Assembly: GCA_019321725.1 (NCBI GenBank)
Contig: CM033121.1
Coordinates: 10,106,001 to 10,170,000, forward strand
Direction: 5' to 3'
Origin: Paulownia fortunei
Taxonomy: Eukaryota; Streptophyta; Magnoliopsida; Lamiales; Paulowniaceae
DNA: 64,000 nt
This document shows, piece by piece, positions 1 to 10,324 of the stretch. The position numbers and the translations under genes are program-made. Under the pieces are notes generated by a model. That model saw only the letters and a program-made list of their open reading frames with translations, was not told where the DNA came from and searched no databases. Each line of letters opens with the position of its first letter. Positions within the stretch are counted from its first letter, which is position 1.

Positions 1-385
1 AGGGTTTTTAAACATGGAGTTATGTCTAAAATACAAAAACTACACAAGTCTGAAAATATGCTTATTTTGAATTTAATGCAAGCCCAATAATCACTTACAA
101 AGTTTAAGTGATTTCTTGCATATGTTTTGATATACACATGATGGACTTATGTAAAAATGATCATTCTCTTCTAATTGTGATACTTCTTTGATCCAATAAA
201 ATATTATCTTCCAACTTCCTCACGAAATGTGTTGTTTAATTTGGTTTTATTTTGGCTCTTTTTTACCTCTTTTTGTTCATTGATTCCCTAACACAAAAAA
301 ATAATAAAACTATAATATTAACAAGAATAAAACAAGGAAAATATAAAGGATTTGATAAAAAAAACAAATGTTAAAATATACACTT
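1..385. other. AT-rich sequence with no recognised gene
   Basis: I see no coding similarity here. The stretch leads directly into the copia reverse transcriptase fragment that follows and could be decayed retroelement or flanking DNA. Confidence 0.5.
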
Positions 386-930
386 ATCAAGTGGCGAAAG
401 GCTATACTCAGAAAGATGGGTTCGATTATGAGGAAACCTTCTCGCCTGAACCTAGATTATGACTTATGTCAAATAGATGTCAAGACAACCTTTCTGAATG
501 ACTATCTTGAGGAAGATATCTACATGTAGCAATAAGAGGGTTTCAAAGCATAAGGCTAAGAGCAGAAAATATGCAAGCTGTTGAGGTTCATTTATGGACT
601 AAAGCAAGCATCTCGATCATGGAACATAAGACTTGATGTGATGATTAAATATATATTTTTTTATCAAAATATTGATAAACCTTGTGTATATGATAAAAAT
701 GTGGTCTTCTTGGTAATTTATGTAGATGATATTCTACTCATTGAGAATGATGTAAAAATATTATCTAATGTCAAGGACTGGCTAGCCAAGCAATTCCAAA
801 TAGAAGATTTGGAAGAAGCAAATTATATTCTTGGGATTCAAATTGCAAGAACATAATGTTGGCATTATCTCCGACATCTTATATTGATAAGATAGAGACA
901 AATTCCCTATGCCTTACCTTATGTATGCCA
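386..930 (+). pseudogene. Ty1/copia reverse transcriptase fragment (family VI)
   Basis: This is a broken piece of a copia pol gene. In shifting frames it gives the conserved reverse transcriptase blocks in order: VAKGYTQ, then DYEETFSP, a match to the FLN..LEEDIYM block, YGLKQASRSWN, and the catalytic YVDDILL at about 719-740. The longest open piece is 581-856. The wording is close to the minus-strand copia VI (same IENDV and LSNVK stretch), so both belong to one family. Gag, protease and integrase are absent, and RNase H is missing because the fragment joins LTR sequence at about 930. It is dead as a gene. Confidence 0.85.
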
Positions 931-1869
931 ATGGACTACTTAGTGTTGATCAGAGTAAATTGTTCTAAAATTACAAGAGTGCAACTCTAGAATCTTAGTG
1001 GAGTAATCTTAGATTAATGAATTGGATGAATTAAATAAAGAGTTTAATTAATTATTCTTACTTATTGGAACTTGTAATTATAGGTCCATAGGTCCGCAAT
1101 CCATCTTCATAAACACTGAAATTGATTTTATGCAATAAATTTAATTGTACTTGTAATTGTAGAAAATTATTTTTTAAATTGGGTGTTAATTATAAATATC
1201 AAAGATTGCTGGGAATATATGATATTGTTGGTAATAATAAATATGAGACATTTATTTCTATTACTATCTAGAATTATAAGTTAATTATAATAGGAAGGTT
1301 AGTGATAACTTTCCTATCATATCAGGGTATCTGCCTATTAGAGTTCGAAGAGGAATAGAAAACTAGGATTCAATATCTATAAAATATAATCTCTCATTTT
1401 CTCTCTCATAAGACACATTATTTTTAGAGAAGAGTTCTCCAGACTTTTGTTGAATTTTTCCTTCCCCTCCCCTTAGCTAAGTCTTGTGATTTCATGAGTT
1501 GAAATTATCATAAAAAAATTATGCAGTATAATTTAATTTAGTGTTAAGAATGTCCACTCATTCCCATTGGTGTGGAGGCTTGGATTGGAAGACATTGGTG
1601 ATTCAATCAGATTGAAACTTGGTGACAAGGTTTGAAGATTCTAAAAGTATCATTAGAAAAAAGAATTATTTTTTCTATTAGGTTATATTTTTTGAAACTC
1701 TCCTTAATATAATTGTTATATTTTGTAGAACTAATTTAAATTTATATTCATATAACTACATTAATTTTGTAAAAAAATTTGTAGTGCCTGATACCACGTA
1801 TTTCCCTGTGTCCCAATTTGATCGGGAAATAAATCAAAAAAAAATTATTCAATAAAATTATTTCCAATA
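931..1869 (+). mobile_element. Truncated 3' LTR of copia family VI
   Basis: The stretch aligns as a reverse complement with the LTRs at 50654-52301 and 62190-63863, for example around ATGGACTA.TTAGT, GGTGTTAATTATAAATA and GAAGACATTGGTGATTCAATC. It starts in mid-LTR, directly after the reverse transcriptase fragment. It ends at TTATTTCCAATA, against TTATTTCCAACA in the other copies. The first several hundred bases of the LTR plus RNase H have therefore been deleted. Confidence 0.85.
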
Positions 1870-2003
1870 GTAGTTTGGTTATGAGTGGATGAAAGATTTC
1901 GTAAACTTTCAATGTGGGATGGAAGGCTCCAAGGGAAAAAATTTCCAAAAAATGAAATTGTTTTTTGGAATTCTCCCCAACCAAACACCGCCTTAGTGTG
2001 CCA
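1870..2003. repeat. Possible short MITE-like segment
   Basis: A stretch of about 130 bp begins with GTAGTTTGGTTATGAG and ends with the complement of GGTGTTTGGTTGGGGAG, giving imperfect terminal inverted repeats of a kind common in plant MITEs. It abuts the LTR end at 1869. I see no clear target-site duplication, so the call is weak. Confidence 0.3.
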
Positions 2004-2016
2004 ACTAGGCGCCAGT

Positions 2017-2063
2017 TGTGCACATGCACATAGCATGCGCATGGTGGCACATGCATGTGCACA
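2017..2063. repeat. 12-bp inverted repeat with alternating purine-pyrimidine bases
   Basis: TGTGCACATGCA (2017-2028) is mirrored by TGCATGTGCACA (2052-2063) with a 23-bp spacer also rich in GC/CA alternation. It could form a cruciform or left-handed DNA. Spurious short reading frames cross it on both strands. Confidence 0.7.
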
Positions 2064-3300
2064 TCTTTTTGTGGGAGGGAATTTTTTTTCTTCTTTCAAA
2101 AATATTTCTTTGTTTATTTAAAAAAATCCATAATTATGGAGTTTTGAATTTTTTCTTCAAAACTATGCACACATATTCATCTTATGGATATTAATTTTCT
2201 CTTAAAATTATGTCCAAACTTATCCATTACATGGATTGTAATTATTTCTTGTATGTTAAAATTTGAGGCTCCTAAAGAGACCTTAGCAAAAATTTAATTC
2301 TAGCTCCAAATGGGTTAAATCATATTATCATCTTTATGATTATGTTTGATTATCATTTAACAATATCTAACTCCTCTATATAAAAATTTAACAATATCTA
2401 ACTCTACTATATAAAAATTATTGCAGTCTAAATTTAATTAAATCATTTGAGAATTTCCTTTCTTTGATTATTTGCAATTGGCCCCTCAATGAGATACTTG
2501 TGACAAATAAAATTATACAACTATAATTTTTTTCTCCCCTCTTATTCTAAAATTTTGATTTGCCTTTGCTCAAATATTTCATATGAAAATTATGTTTTCA
2601 TATAAACTAAGTTAGGATATGTTGGGTTGAGCTACAACATGCTTTGCCTAGATACGAATACGGATTATTTTAGGGAAATAATTGAAAGAGTTTTCTATAT
2701 ATACAATTCTCCAAAAGCCAATCTTCAAGGAGACTTATAGCAGTTTAATAAGAAAAAAAAGGATGGGTTTTATAAGGTAACTACCTCTTTTTTTTTGCAA
2801 TATTAATAAGTTGTCTTATATCTAAACTACTCAAAATTTCTTTGATATCTTGATATCTTTATGATATCAATTTCTAACTTGGGCATGTTGTTTTGTAAAT
2901 TGAAGAGTAGAGGTAAGAATATAGATTCTCGATAAAAGTCACGTGGAAATCATAAGGTTATTGATGCTTATTTTTGTATGCGTCATAGAGGTTGAGTGGA
3001 ATGGGTTTACTATGGGCTAAAGTAGAATATTTATGCTCCACGTTTTAATACTAAGGATAGTTCATCTAAGCCAGCATATCCACTTTCATTCAACCTAAAG
3101 ACAGATATGAAGGACCCAAAATTTGTGGATGGGCTATGTTTCACTTGCATTGATATATTTAAAATAGTTGTGAGGAGACATTCCATAAAAATGGAAAAAA
3201 CATTTTATTTGTAAGAAATGAATGTGGTACAGTTAAAGTTAAGTGTAAGAATGATCTTTCTAAGAAGAAAGAGATCTTAGTCAAGTCAGGTTAGAGAGAA
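2064..3300. other. AT-rich intergenic stretch with a 31-bp tandem duplication
   Basis: I see no gene. A 31-bp unit starting TTTAACAATATCTAACTC occurs twice in tandem at 2356-2386 and 2387-2417. The rest is low-complexity AT-rich sequence. Confidence 0.55.
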
Positions 3301-3308
3301 GAAGCTAT

Positions 3309-3838
3309 GTGATAGTGTGGGGATACTATCTTGTTGGATACTTTGCTGCTAAATTTCCAAGAAAAATAGGACTTTTGCAACTATGTGATTCTTGGAAGAT
3401 CAAATACAAGTATTTTGCTTATTCAAGTGGATGGCTTGTTTTTAAATTTGAGAATAAGGCTGATAGAGATAATGTGTTAAACATGGGACCATACTTTATT
3501 TTTGGGAGACCCTTATTGCTGAAAATCATGCCCCCATATTTTGAATTTGATGATAAGGGAGTTAGCTCCATGCCTATTAGGATTAATCTACCGGGATTGC
3601 CTCTTGAATGTTGGAATGCAACTGCTTTAGAGAAGATCACTTCTAAAGTGGGTAAACCAATATCGATGTATAAACTCACCTATGCAAAGGAGAGATTATC
3701 ATATGTTAGAGTTTTAGTTGAAGTGGATATTTCAAAGGAGCTGTCCGGTTTATCCGTGTGAAACTACTAACTGACAAGATTAGAGACCAACAAGTGGTTT
3801 ATAAATTTAAACCAAAATTCTACTCAACTTGTAATCCC
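3309..3838 (+). pseudogene. LINE ORF1 fragment (DUF4283 domain)
   Basis: An open frame of 150 codons (3309-3761) carries the DUF4283 domain typical of ORF1 of plant L1-type LINEs and their relatives. Marks are LVGYFAAKFP, GWLVFKFENKADRD, GPYFIFGRPLLLKI, NLPGLPLECWN and KERLSYVRVLVEVD. The same blocks occur in the larger LINE at 26450-32548, so the two are relatives. After a frame break the reading continues as QVVYKFKPKFYSTC, which is the start of the zinc knuckle, then is lost at about 3838. No ORF2 follows and no start codon fits the family, so this is a truncated dead copy. Confidence 0.85.
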
Positions 3839-4870
3839 TGGACATGTTGAAAGCACCTCTTAGGGGGCATTGGCGTGCGAGCTCCATGTGAGGGCACAAT
3901 GATATGGACGACGTCTTCTTCTTCTTTTTTGTTTCTCTAGTTTTTTTTCTCTAGGTCGAGCAGGTCGAGCTCGTTGGGCTCGACCTGAATTTGACTTGGA
4001 GTGGTCCTCCTTCATGTGCGAGTGAGGTTGTTCGTCTTCTCCTAGTTGTTGTTTACGTAGTCATAGCGCTTCGCAATCCACATCATCTAGGGTTAGACTT
4101 TGGCTAACCTCATAAGATGGCGGGTAATCCCTGGACATGCAGATCTTTTAAGTTTTTCATATCATAGGAATTTTTTTGAACTATTCGGGGCTAGGCTTTG
4201 ATTAACCTTATGGGATGGTGGGTAATCTTGGGACGCATTTTGCCATTGGCCTCAAGGAAACTCAAACTTGTGAGATTATAGGATCCAGCTAGCCAGACTC
4301 ATTAGTGACCTCAAGGGAATCTCGTCAATCTCCAGGGTCGGTGGCAGTATAGCATTTTGTTAAGTAGTAGAGCAGGGAAATACGCAGTTGTAATGCAAGA
4401 TGAAGAACTTTATTGATTTTGCAAAAATTTACTAAGTACTTGAACAAGAGCCACTTGGGACTTGACAACTTGAGTTGAAATGCTAGTCCTTAGGGGCTAA
4501 ATTTTGTAGAAATCATCTAAGTAATTGGAGTGTCGGGGGTTGAGCCGGTGAAAACCCTGCGACTCTCAAGTCAGTTCCAGAGTAAATAGATACAAGCTAG
4601 AAATCTTGAGAGCATATAAATGCGTAATTAATCGCGTCCCTTTTAATAAAAAAGATTTGAAGTATTTATAGTGTTGATGTGAGGGTGTTCGTGGGAATGA
4701 GCTTTATGGTCTAATGAGCTTAGCATGAGTATTATACTCCAATTTGTCTTATTATCTTGTGAAACCCATGAACTCGATCATTTGGGTCATGTTTTTATTT
4801 TGACCCATAATATAGACAGACCTCTTGAATTTAGTATTTTAAGTCTATTTTGAGCTCATGGCCCATCAAA
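3839..4870. other. GC-richer, repeat-like stretch without a recognisable gene
   Basis: Base composition changes to clearly higher GC until about 4600. The phrase TAATCCCTGGACATG occurs twice (3833-3847 and 4127-4141). A perfect 10-bp stem CAGGTCGAGC / GCTCGACCTG lies at 3961-3987 with a 7-base loop. The segment near 4540-4580 (GAGCCGGTGAAAACCC) resembles dispersed plant repeats, but I cannot name the family. No coding frame is supported. Confidence 0.45.
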
Positions 4871-4984
4871 GTCAAATAATATCAACACTTATTTATAAAA
4901 TTATTGGAGTGATACATAATATGTATTGTCAAATAATATCAACACTTATTTATAAAATTATTGGAGTGATGCATAATATGTATT
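4871..4984. repeat. 57-bp tandem duplication
   Basis: The 57-bp unit starting GTCAAATAATATCAACACTT occupies 4871-4927 and again 4928-4984, with a single difference (GATACA against GATGCA). The near identity implies a recent event. Confidence 0.95.
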
Positions 4985-5362
4985 AATAACCTAAATTTTA
5001 TCGAGGAATATTCTTTCAAATTACTAGTGATGGACGTGAATTGAATGTAGTTGAGATGTGTTGTTCTGGCCTATCATTTATCATACAAACTCTTAAAAAT
5101 TCATTTGAGCATTGAAATTGAAAAAGTAATTACGCCTACAGAGTTTGAAATTGATTATTTCATTTGGATTAGAGTAGCCAACCACTAAAAGTATATATGT
5201 ATAAATTCAGTTATGACGTATATGCACCTACATGTACCCTCTTTTTTCATCCTGAGATAAAGTAGGAATCACTGTTCCATGCCGCATATTGAAGCAGCCT
5301 TCTAGTTAATAAAAAGGATATCTTATACTTTATGACATAGCCTTTATTTTGTCCAATACGAG
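4985..5362. other. Intergenic, nothing recognised
   Basis: AT-rich sequence without a convincing reading frame or repeat. Confidence 0.5.
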
Positions 5363-5470
5363 ATAAGGTAGTTTATTGGTAAGCATCTTACACTTATAAC
5401 CTAATTGGTCGTGGGTTTGAATCACCTAAAGAGGATTTGAGGAACCAACCAATATTCTATTTTAATTTAA
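5363..5470 (+). mobile_element. tRNA-derived SINE remnant
   Basis: An internal RNA polymerase III promoter is visible. A box-A-like sequence (GGTAGTTTATTGG) lies near 5367, and a B box, GGGTTTGAATCACC, lies at about 5412-5425. The body continues into a short A-rich end. Pairing for a tRNA cloverleaf is poor, so it is a SINE rather than a tRNA gene. Confidence 0.55.
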
Positions 5471-6031
5471 AAAAACGAAAACCTTATATTGCATATTTTT
5501 TCAAATTTTTTTGACTCAGGACTTTAGCAAAATATTAATAAATGACAAGTCCATATGAACATCCAGTGTAAACAGAGGATTGGATAGGAACTAGGTCCAA
5601 ACAAGACATGTTTATTAAGATTATTTTGAAGACAAATCTTCCTGACTCTTTCTTGTGGCAACCTTATGGTATTTCACTGTCTTCTTGTTCTATCTCTATC
5701 ATCATACCCTTTTTAATTACTACATATAGAAACATGGCATAATTTTCCTCCAGATTTGTATGAAGAGAAATAAGTTTTTCATTTACTAAGTCAGACTTAT
5801 GAAGAACATTGAGAGTGTTAAGTATTGAGAGTGTTAAGTCCGTGTGACTTATTAATTTGCATTGACATTATTTGATCAAAATGGTAAGTTTAATTTATTA
5901 GGTTTTCTAATTAAAGTAGGTTATATTTTTCATATTTAATATGAATTTTAATGTTTGTTTCCTTGTAGGAATCAAACTTTCCTATTTATCATATTGGATT
6001 GATTTATTAAAGATAAACTTGTAGTATTCAT
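5471..6031. other. Intergenic, nothing recognised
   Basis: AT-rich. Part of this stretch just before 6032 may be more of the LTR described next, but I could not match it to the other copies. Confidence 0.4.
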
Positions 6032-6372
6032 GTGATGCAGGTGGAAATGTACAGGTTTAGAGGTTGACTGAGTCTCTAGAGCGGCCGGACAGAGATTTGT
6101 TCATATGCCATGCTTCGACCTGTTTTGTAGTTTATTTTGAAAACTCTGTTTTGTTTTTAAATAAGCCGCTCTGTTATGGTTTTATAAACAGATGTACTCA
6201 GTTTTGATATATGTATATGGTGTGTTTAAAATGATTCAAGTTCTTTCTCTTATAGCTAAGAATGAGAACTTTTATTAAAAATCATAACTCTAGTAAAGAT
6301 GAAAAATTAACATTTCTTGACTTAACTGTATCAGTTTGTTTAGGCTCTGCAGTTAGGTTAAAGGGTGTTATA
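6032..6372 (+). mobile_element. 3' end of a gypsy-type LTR (same family as the solo LTR at 20005-22268)
   Basis: The stretch matches 21929-22268 almost base for base, for example GGTTGACTGAGT, CCGGACAGAGATTTGTTCA and CTTTCTCTTATAGCTAA. It ends in GGGTGTTATA where the other copy ends GGGTGTTGCA. The first 1.9 kb of the LTR is not recognisable upstream, so this is a truncated copy. The 71-codon frame inside it is not a gene. Confidence 0.85.
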
Positions 6373-6474
6373 GTTGGGAGTTGTTATAAACTTATCTTAT
6401 CAAGAGAAGAGAGGACACTTGGCAGATTTCCTACCATTTTAAGAAGTCGCGTATCATTATTTAAAGTAGGAAAT
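6373..6474. other. Short spacer between LTR fragments
   Basis: Nothing recognised. Confidence 0.4.
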
Positions 6475-7095
6475 TGATGTAATCTTGAACTCCAAGATTC
6501 AAATTTATTCACGGAAGTACATAGAAGTGTTCTGGAAGGAAAGTTTTTGTAATAGACTAGAAATCTTTCTATGTGTTAGTTTATGAATCAACTAGAGTGT
6601 GTTGTATATTTAAATACAAACACACGTTAGTTTGTGCTGCTGATTTTAGAGAAGAAATCCAGAGATTAAAGGCAGCTGATTCCCTCTCCAGTGTTCATCA
6701 AAGACACTGAATATTTAAGTCAATTCCAAATTATATTGGAACAACGCATTGAATATCCTTTTGGAGGAGGAGGTGAGTTCTCGGGAGAGATCGCTCTACC
6801 GTTTTGACGGAGGTCAATGTTGCCAGATTCAAGTCGAGAAGATCTCACAAACAAGTCCATTGGTAAAACAATATAAGAACGACATCAAAACAAAGAGGAA
6901 GTCTTTGGTTTTGTTTATATATCTAATTATTGTAGTGTATTAAACTTTATTGATAGTGGATTGTTTTCTCTTTGGGTGTGGCCTCGAAAAGTAGTATATT
7001 TGATATCACGTTAAAATTGTTGGTGTCAATTTTAAATTCCGTTATACATTTCGTTTCATGTTTTAATTTTTGTTCAAACATTAATTAGAACATAA
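6475..7095 (+). mobile_element. Probable copia LTR remnant
   Basis: The layout is that of an LTR: it begins TGATGTAATCTTGAACTCC, and has a TATA-like TATATTTAAATAC near 6605 and, further on, a TTGGGTGTGGCCTCGAAAAG tract like those I associate with copia LTR ends. No partner LTR or coding region is present in the window, so it may be a solo or truncated LTR. The right boundary is uncertain. Confidence 0.4.
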
Positions 7096-7171
7096 CGAAT
7101 TTGATAAACTGTTTAATTAAATTAATTAAACACGATAATAAATTATAACATAGATAATAAATTATAACAGA

Positions 7172-7385
7172 GAGGCATAAATATACATGAGTGGTGATAA
7201 TATTATTGTACACTATACTGTTACAACTTCTTTCCTAGTTATAAAGTCATTGAACCTACGCGTTCTTATTGTGGAAACGAGGCATAAATGTACGAGTGGT
7301 GATAATATTATTGTACACTATACTGTTACAACTTCTTTCCTAGTTATAAAGTCATTGAACCTACGCGTTCTAATTGTGGAAACGA
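7172..7385. repeat. 107-bp tandem duplication beside the receptor kinase gene
   Basis: A unit of about 107 bp beginning GAGGCATAAAT is repeated at 7172-7278 and 7279-7385 with only a few differences. It ends 13 bp from the kinase stop codon (7399), so it would lie in the 3' untranslated region of that transcript. A 71-codon frame across it arises from the repetition and is not a gene. Confidence 0.9.
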
Positions 7386-7398
7386 AAAAATTCGACTT

Positions 7399-9801
7399 TT
7401 AGTCATCTAAGTAAAATATTGTGGGCTTCTTCGGCTCAGTGATCTCAATTGTCCCCTCCAGCATCTTAGCCACCTTTCCCATTGATGGCCTTATCTCTGG
7501 CCTGTCCTGAAGGCACCACATCGCAGTCTTCACCATTCTGTTGATCATATCAAAGTGCGCTCGACTATCATAAGTGTGCTTGATATGAGGATCCAAAATG
7601 TCCTCCACATTCATCTCCTTGAACACCTTGTCAAATGCCCACCTTGGAAAGAACCATTGATCACTCTCCACCTTTGAATCTAATTGTGCAAAATTTCTTG
7701 AACCACTGACAATTTCCAGGAGAACCAATCCGTAACTATACACATCGGCTTTTGAAGTGATTTGATCAGGCCGAGTCCATTCAGGTGCCATGTAACCTGG
7801 GGTTCCACGTATCCTTGACACACTAATCATGTCCTCTTTCTTCTTCAATTTAGCTAGGCCAAAATCTGAGACCTTTGGGCAGAAATCATCCCCTAGCAGT
7901 ATGTTTTCTGGCTTTATGTCACAATGAAGCACCCACTCCAAGCACTCTTCGTGCAAGTATGCTATAGCCCTAGCCACCCCTAACGCAATTCTGTACCGTA
8001 TATTCCAATCAAGAATCGGTTTCTTCTTTGAACCCACAATTAGTGCCATTTCTTGCTCCATATCTAATGATTCAACATCAACAGTTTGGAATAAGAACTC
8101 ATCTAGCGATCCATTAGGAACATACTCGTAGACTAATATTCTGCTACCTTTATCAGCACAAAATCCCCATAACCTAACCAAATTAAGGTGGTGCATTCGT
8201 GCAATAATTGTGACCTCAGCCCAAAAATCAGCATCACCGCCAGTAATATTCTTCAGACTCTTGACAGCCACCACCCGACCATCACTCAATTTTCCCATGT
8301 GAACAACACCAAAGCCACCCTTTCCAATCGGATTCGAAAAATTATTAGTGGCACCTTTAAGCTCTGCATAACTGAACCTCTTAGGTCCACCAGCAGGCAT
8401 AACCTCAAGCCCAAAGGTCCTGGCCATGTCCCTATACTTGATATACTTCTTGAGAAACGTCCAAAAGAAGTACACACCACTAAGTAGCTCAGCTGCAAAG
8501 AGAGTGCATATAATTGCAATATTCCTAGTGGTGGTCTTAGACTCTTCTGGAGGTAGAGGGAGGCTTATCTTCACCGGACACATAGTTTCCATCAACTTCG
8601 TCATACCAGTGAAATTTGATACATCAGTCTCAGACTCATCAACCCTCAAAAACATGGCAGCCTCTGTACCTGGAGACCAATATCCATCAACCATCCTCTC
8701 CAATTGCAGAACACAGTAATTCGATCCATCATACTTAAACATGAATCCCAAGCAACTTGGACTGGCCAAACACTGTGCCTCACAAGTCGAGAAATTGCTA
8801 GTCTTAATGTCACTTTGGTTCAATCCCCCCGTAAAATTAACAAAATCCAATTTTAGAAACTTACTCCTCCCCAAATCCCTTATTGGGATTTTCAACTCAC
8901 ACGAATTATCAACCCCTTTCCTATACCCCGGAGGGCACACGCAAGAAGTCGAATGATTCGAAGCATCATACATGCATATAGAGTTTGCACCACAAATACC
9001 ATGAATCATACATAACTGAAACACAGCCTGCCATCCAACAACCCATTGACTCAACCCCGTCTCGTAACTATACAGCCTAAGATTGCCATCATCATCAAGA
9101 CTCAATCTTCTCAACTTTTCAACCCCAAAATCCGACTCATAATACCTAGAATTATCACCATACACCATAACCCCCAAACCATCCAAACTCATGAACGTCA
9201 GATTACCAAGATTAGTCCAATAACTATCATTCTTACCAATAAAAACAAGCTGCCTGGAATCAAACATAAACTTCCCATTCTTGGAAACAAGCATCGTCTC
9301 ATTTATTTCTTGATTAGGAAGAATCGTATCTGTCGGAATAGCAAAACTTTGAAAATTACCATAAACAAGATTACCAGTGGGAAGTAGCGAAAGCCCACTT
9401 CCATTTACACTTCCAACAGCTCGAGAAGGCCAAAGATTTCGACCATTACCAGAAGAATTGACCAGCTGAAGCTCACCGGAGCTGGAAATGAGCAAAGAAC
9501 CGGCGGTGGAAACAGGGGAAAGGTGGTTGGCTGACCAGACGACGTCCTTGGATGAGATGTTGTGGTACCAAACGGAGAAACTGTAGAGGCCTGGGGAGTT
9601 CGGGAGGGGGAGAAAGCCGGCGGCAAAGGTGGAGCTGGGGGAAAGGAGTATCTGGTTCTGGGCAGGCCGCCATGGGGAGTTGGAGAAAGAAAAGAAGGAG
9701 ATGTTAGTTTGTTGTTGAGAAGAAGTGAAATTCAGAATTGAGGTTGTGAAGAAGAAGAAGAAAAAGAGGTGGAGATGGAGAAAATGGCTAGAAGAAGACA
9801 T
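7399..9801 (-). CDS. G-type lectin S-receptor-like serine/threonine kinase (800 aa, intronless)
   Basis: A plasma-membrane receptor kinase of the SD/ZmPK1-like G-type lectin group, presumed to sense an extracellular ligand and phosphorylate Ser/Thr. Order: signal peptide (about 1-28, Phe-rich), B-type lectin domain (about 30-160, with PTDTILP), EGF-like six-cysteine block (C264, C270, C276, C287, C289, C301), PAN-like domain (about 305-395), transmembrane helix (428-450) and kinase (about 490-785). Kinase residues: glycine loop GKGGFG 493-498, K514, E529, catalytic HCD 626-628, DFG 646-648, APE 672-674. HCD in place of HRD makes it a non-RD kinase. An acidic insert (about 572-590) sits between lobes. 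The first ATG is used because it gives the signal peptide at once. No intron or break is seen. Substrate and ligand cannot be read from sequence. Tandem repeats lie just 3', and transposons lie on both sides. Confidence 0.95.
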   Translation of the reverse strand: MSSSSHFLHLHLFFFFFFTTSILNFTSSQQQTNISFFSFSNSPWRPAQNQILLSPSSTFAAGFLPLPNSPGLYSFSVWYHNISSKDVVWSANHLSPVSTAGSLLISSSGELQLVNSSGNGRNLWPSRAVGSVNGSGLSLLPTGNLVYGNFQSFAIPTDTILPNQEINETMLVSKNGKFMFDSRQLVFIGKNDSYWTNLGNLTFMSLDGLGVMVYGDNSRYYESDFGVEKLRRLSLDDDGNLRLYSYETGLSQWVVGWQAVFQLCMIHGICGANSICMYDASNHSTSCVCPPGYRKGVDNSCELKIPIRDLGRSKFLKLDFVNFTGGLNQSDIKTSNFSTCEAQCLASPSCLGFMFKYDGSNYCVLQLERMVDGYWSPGTEAAMFLRVDESETDVSNFTGMTKLMETMCPVKISLPLPPEESKTTTRNIAIICTLFAAELLSGVYFFWTFLKKYIKYRDMARTFGLEVMPAGGPKRFSYAELKGATNNFSNPIGKGGFGVVHMGKLSDGRVVAVKSLKNITGGDADFWAEVTIIARMHHLNLVRLWGFCADKGSRILVYEYVPNGSLDEFLFQTVDVESLDMEQEMALIVGSKKKPILDWNIRYRIALGVARAIAYLHEECLEWVLHCDIKPENILLGDDFCPKVSDFGLAKLKKKEDMISVSRIRGTPGYMAPEWTRPDQITSKADVYSYGLVLLEIVSGSRNFAQLDSKVESDQWFFPRWAFDKVFKEMNVEDILDPHIKHTYDSRAHFDMINRMVKTAMWCLQDRPEIRPSMGKVAKMLEGTIEITEPKKPTIFYLDD

Positions 9802-10324
9802 GATTGAGTGATTGGTTGAAGCTTGAGTTTGGAGATTTTAATGGCGGATTATTTGGTCAGCGTTGAATTCGACTGTGGAACAACATGAAAATTTGAAAAT
9901 TCTTTGTTGGGTCTTTCTATGATTTTTAAAAAGTAGTTGTCCGATAATTTGATACCGTATGAAATTTTAATATCTCTTGAACGTGTATAAAATGTAATGA
10001 TAAAAAAGGACAGAAAAAAAAAAAAGATTTATGAGTGTAACAATTTCGATAGATACATTAGAAGTGTCCAATATTATTAAAACATGAATTATGTAAAATA
10101 AAAATTTAACATGTTAAAATACCATAAATTGATAATAAAATAATATATATCTATTTATTTCAATTTATATTAAATGCATGATTCTATATACTGAACATTC
10201 AATTATTTCATTTTTCTTCTTACCATAACATCACTAAAATGCTTTTTTCCTGTACAAATTATCAAATATTTTGTATAATAGGTATTTGGCATTTTTCTTG
10301 ACAAGCTTTTATTGAAAAAAATGT
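9802..10324. other. Upstream region of the receptor kinase
   Basis: AT-rich sequence that should contain the promoter of the minus-strand kinase gene. I could not pick a convincing TATA box on the minus strand. No coding sequence seen. Confidence 0.5.

Noticed and set aside
1748..2121. Three overlapping short frames on both strands
   Set aside because: They arise from the GC-alternating inverted repeat and LTR end and have no domain or consistent start.
5363..5430. Possible tRNA gene
   Set aside because: Polymerase III boxes are present but the arms do not pair into a cloverleaf and an A-rich tail follows, so it fits a SINE better.
7187..7402. 71-codon frame before the kinase stop
   Set aside because: It is a product of the 107-bp tandem duplication: the protein repeats itself and overlaps the kinase 3' end.
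8188..9673. Several frames of 66-113 codons within the kinase gene
   Set aside because: They are shadows of the kinase coding sequence in other frames.
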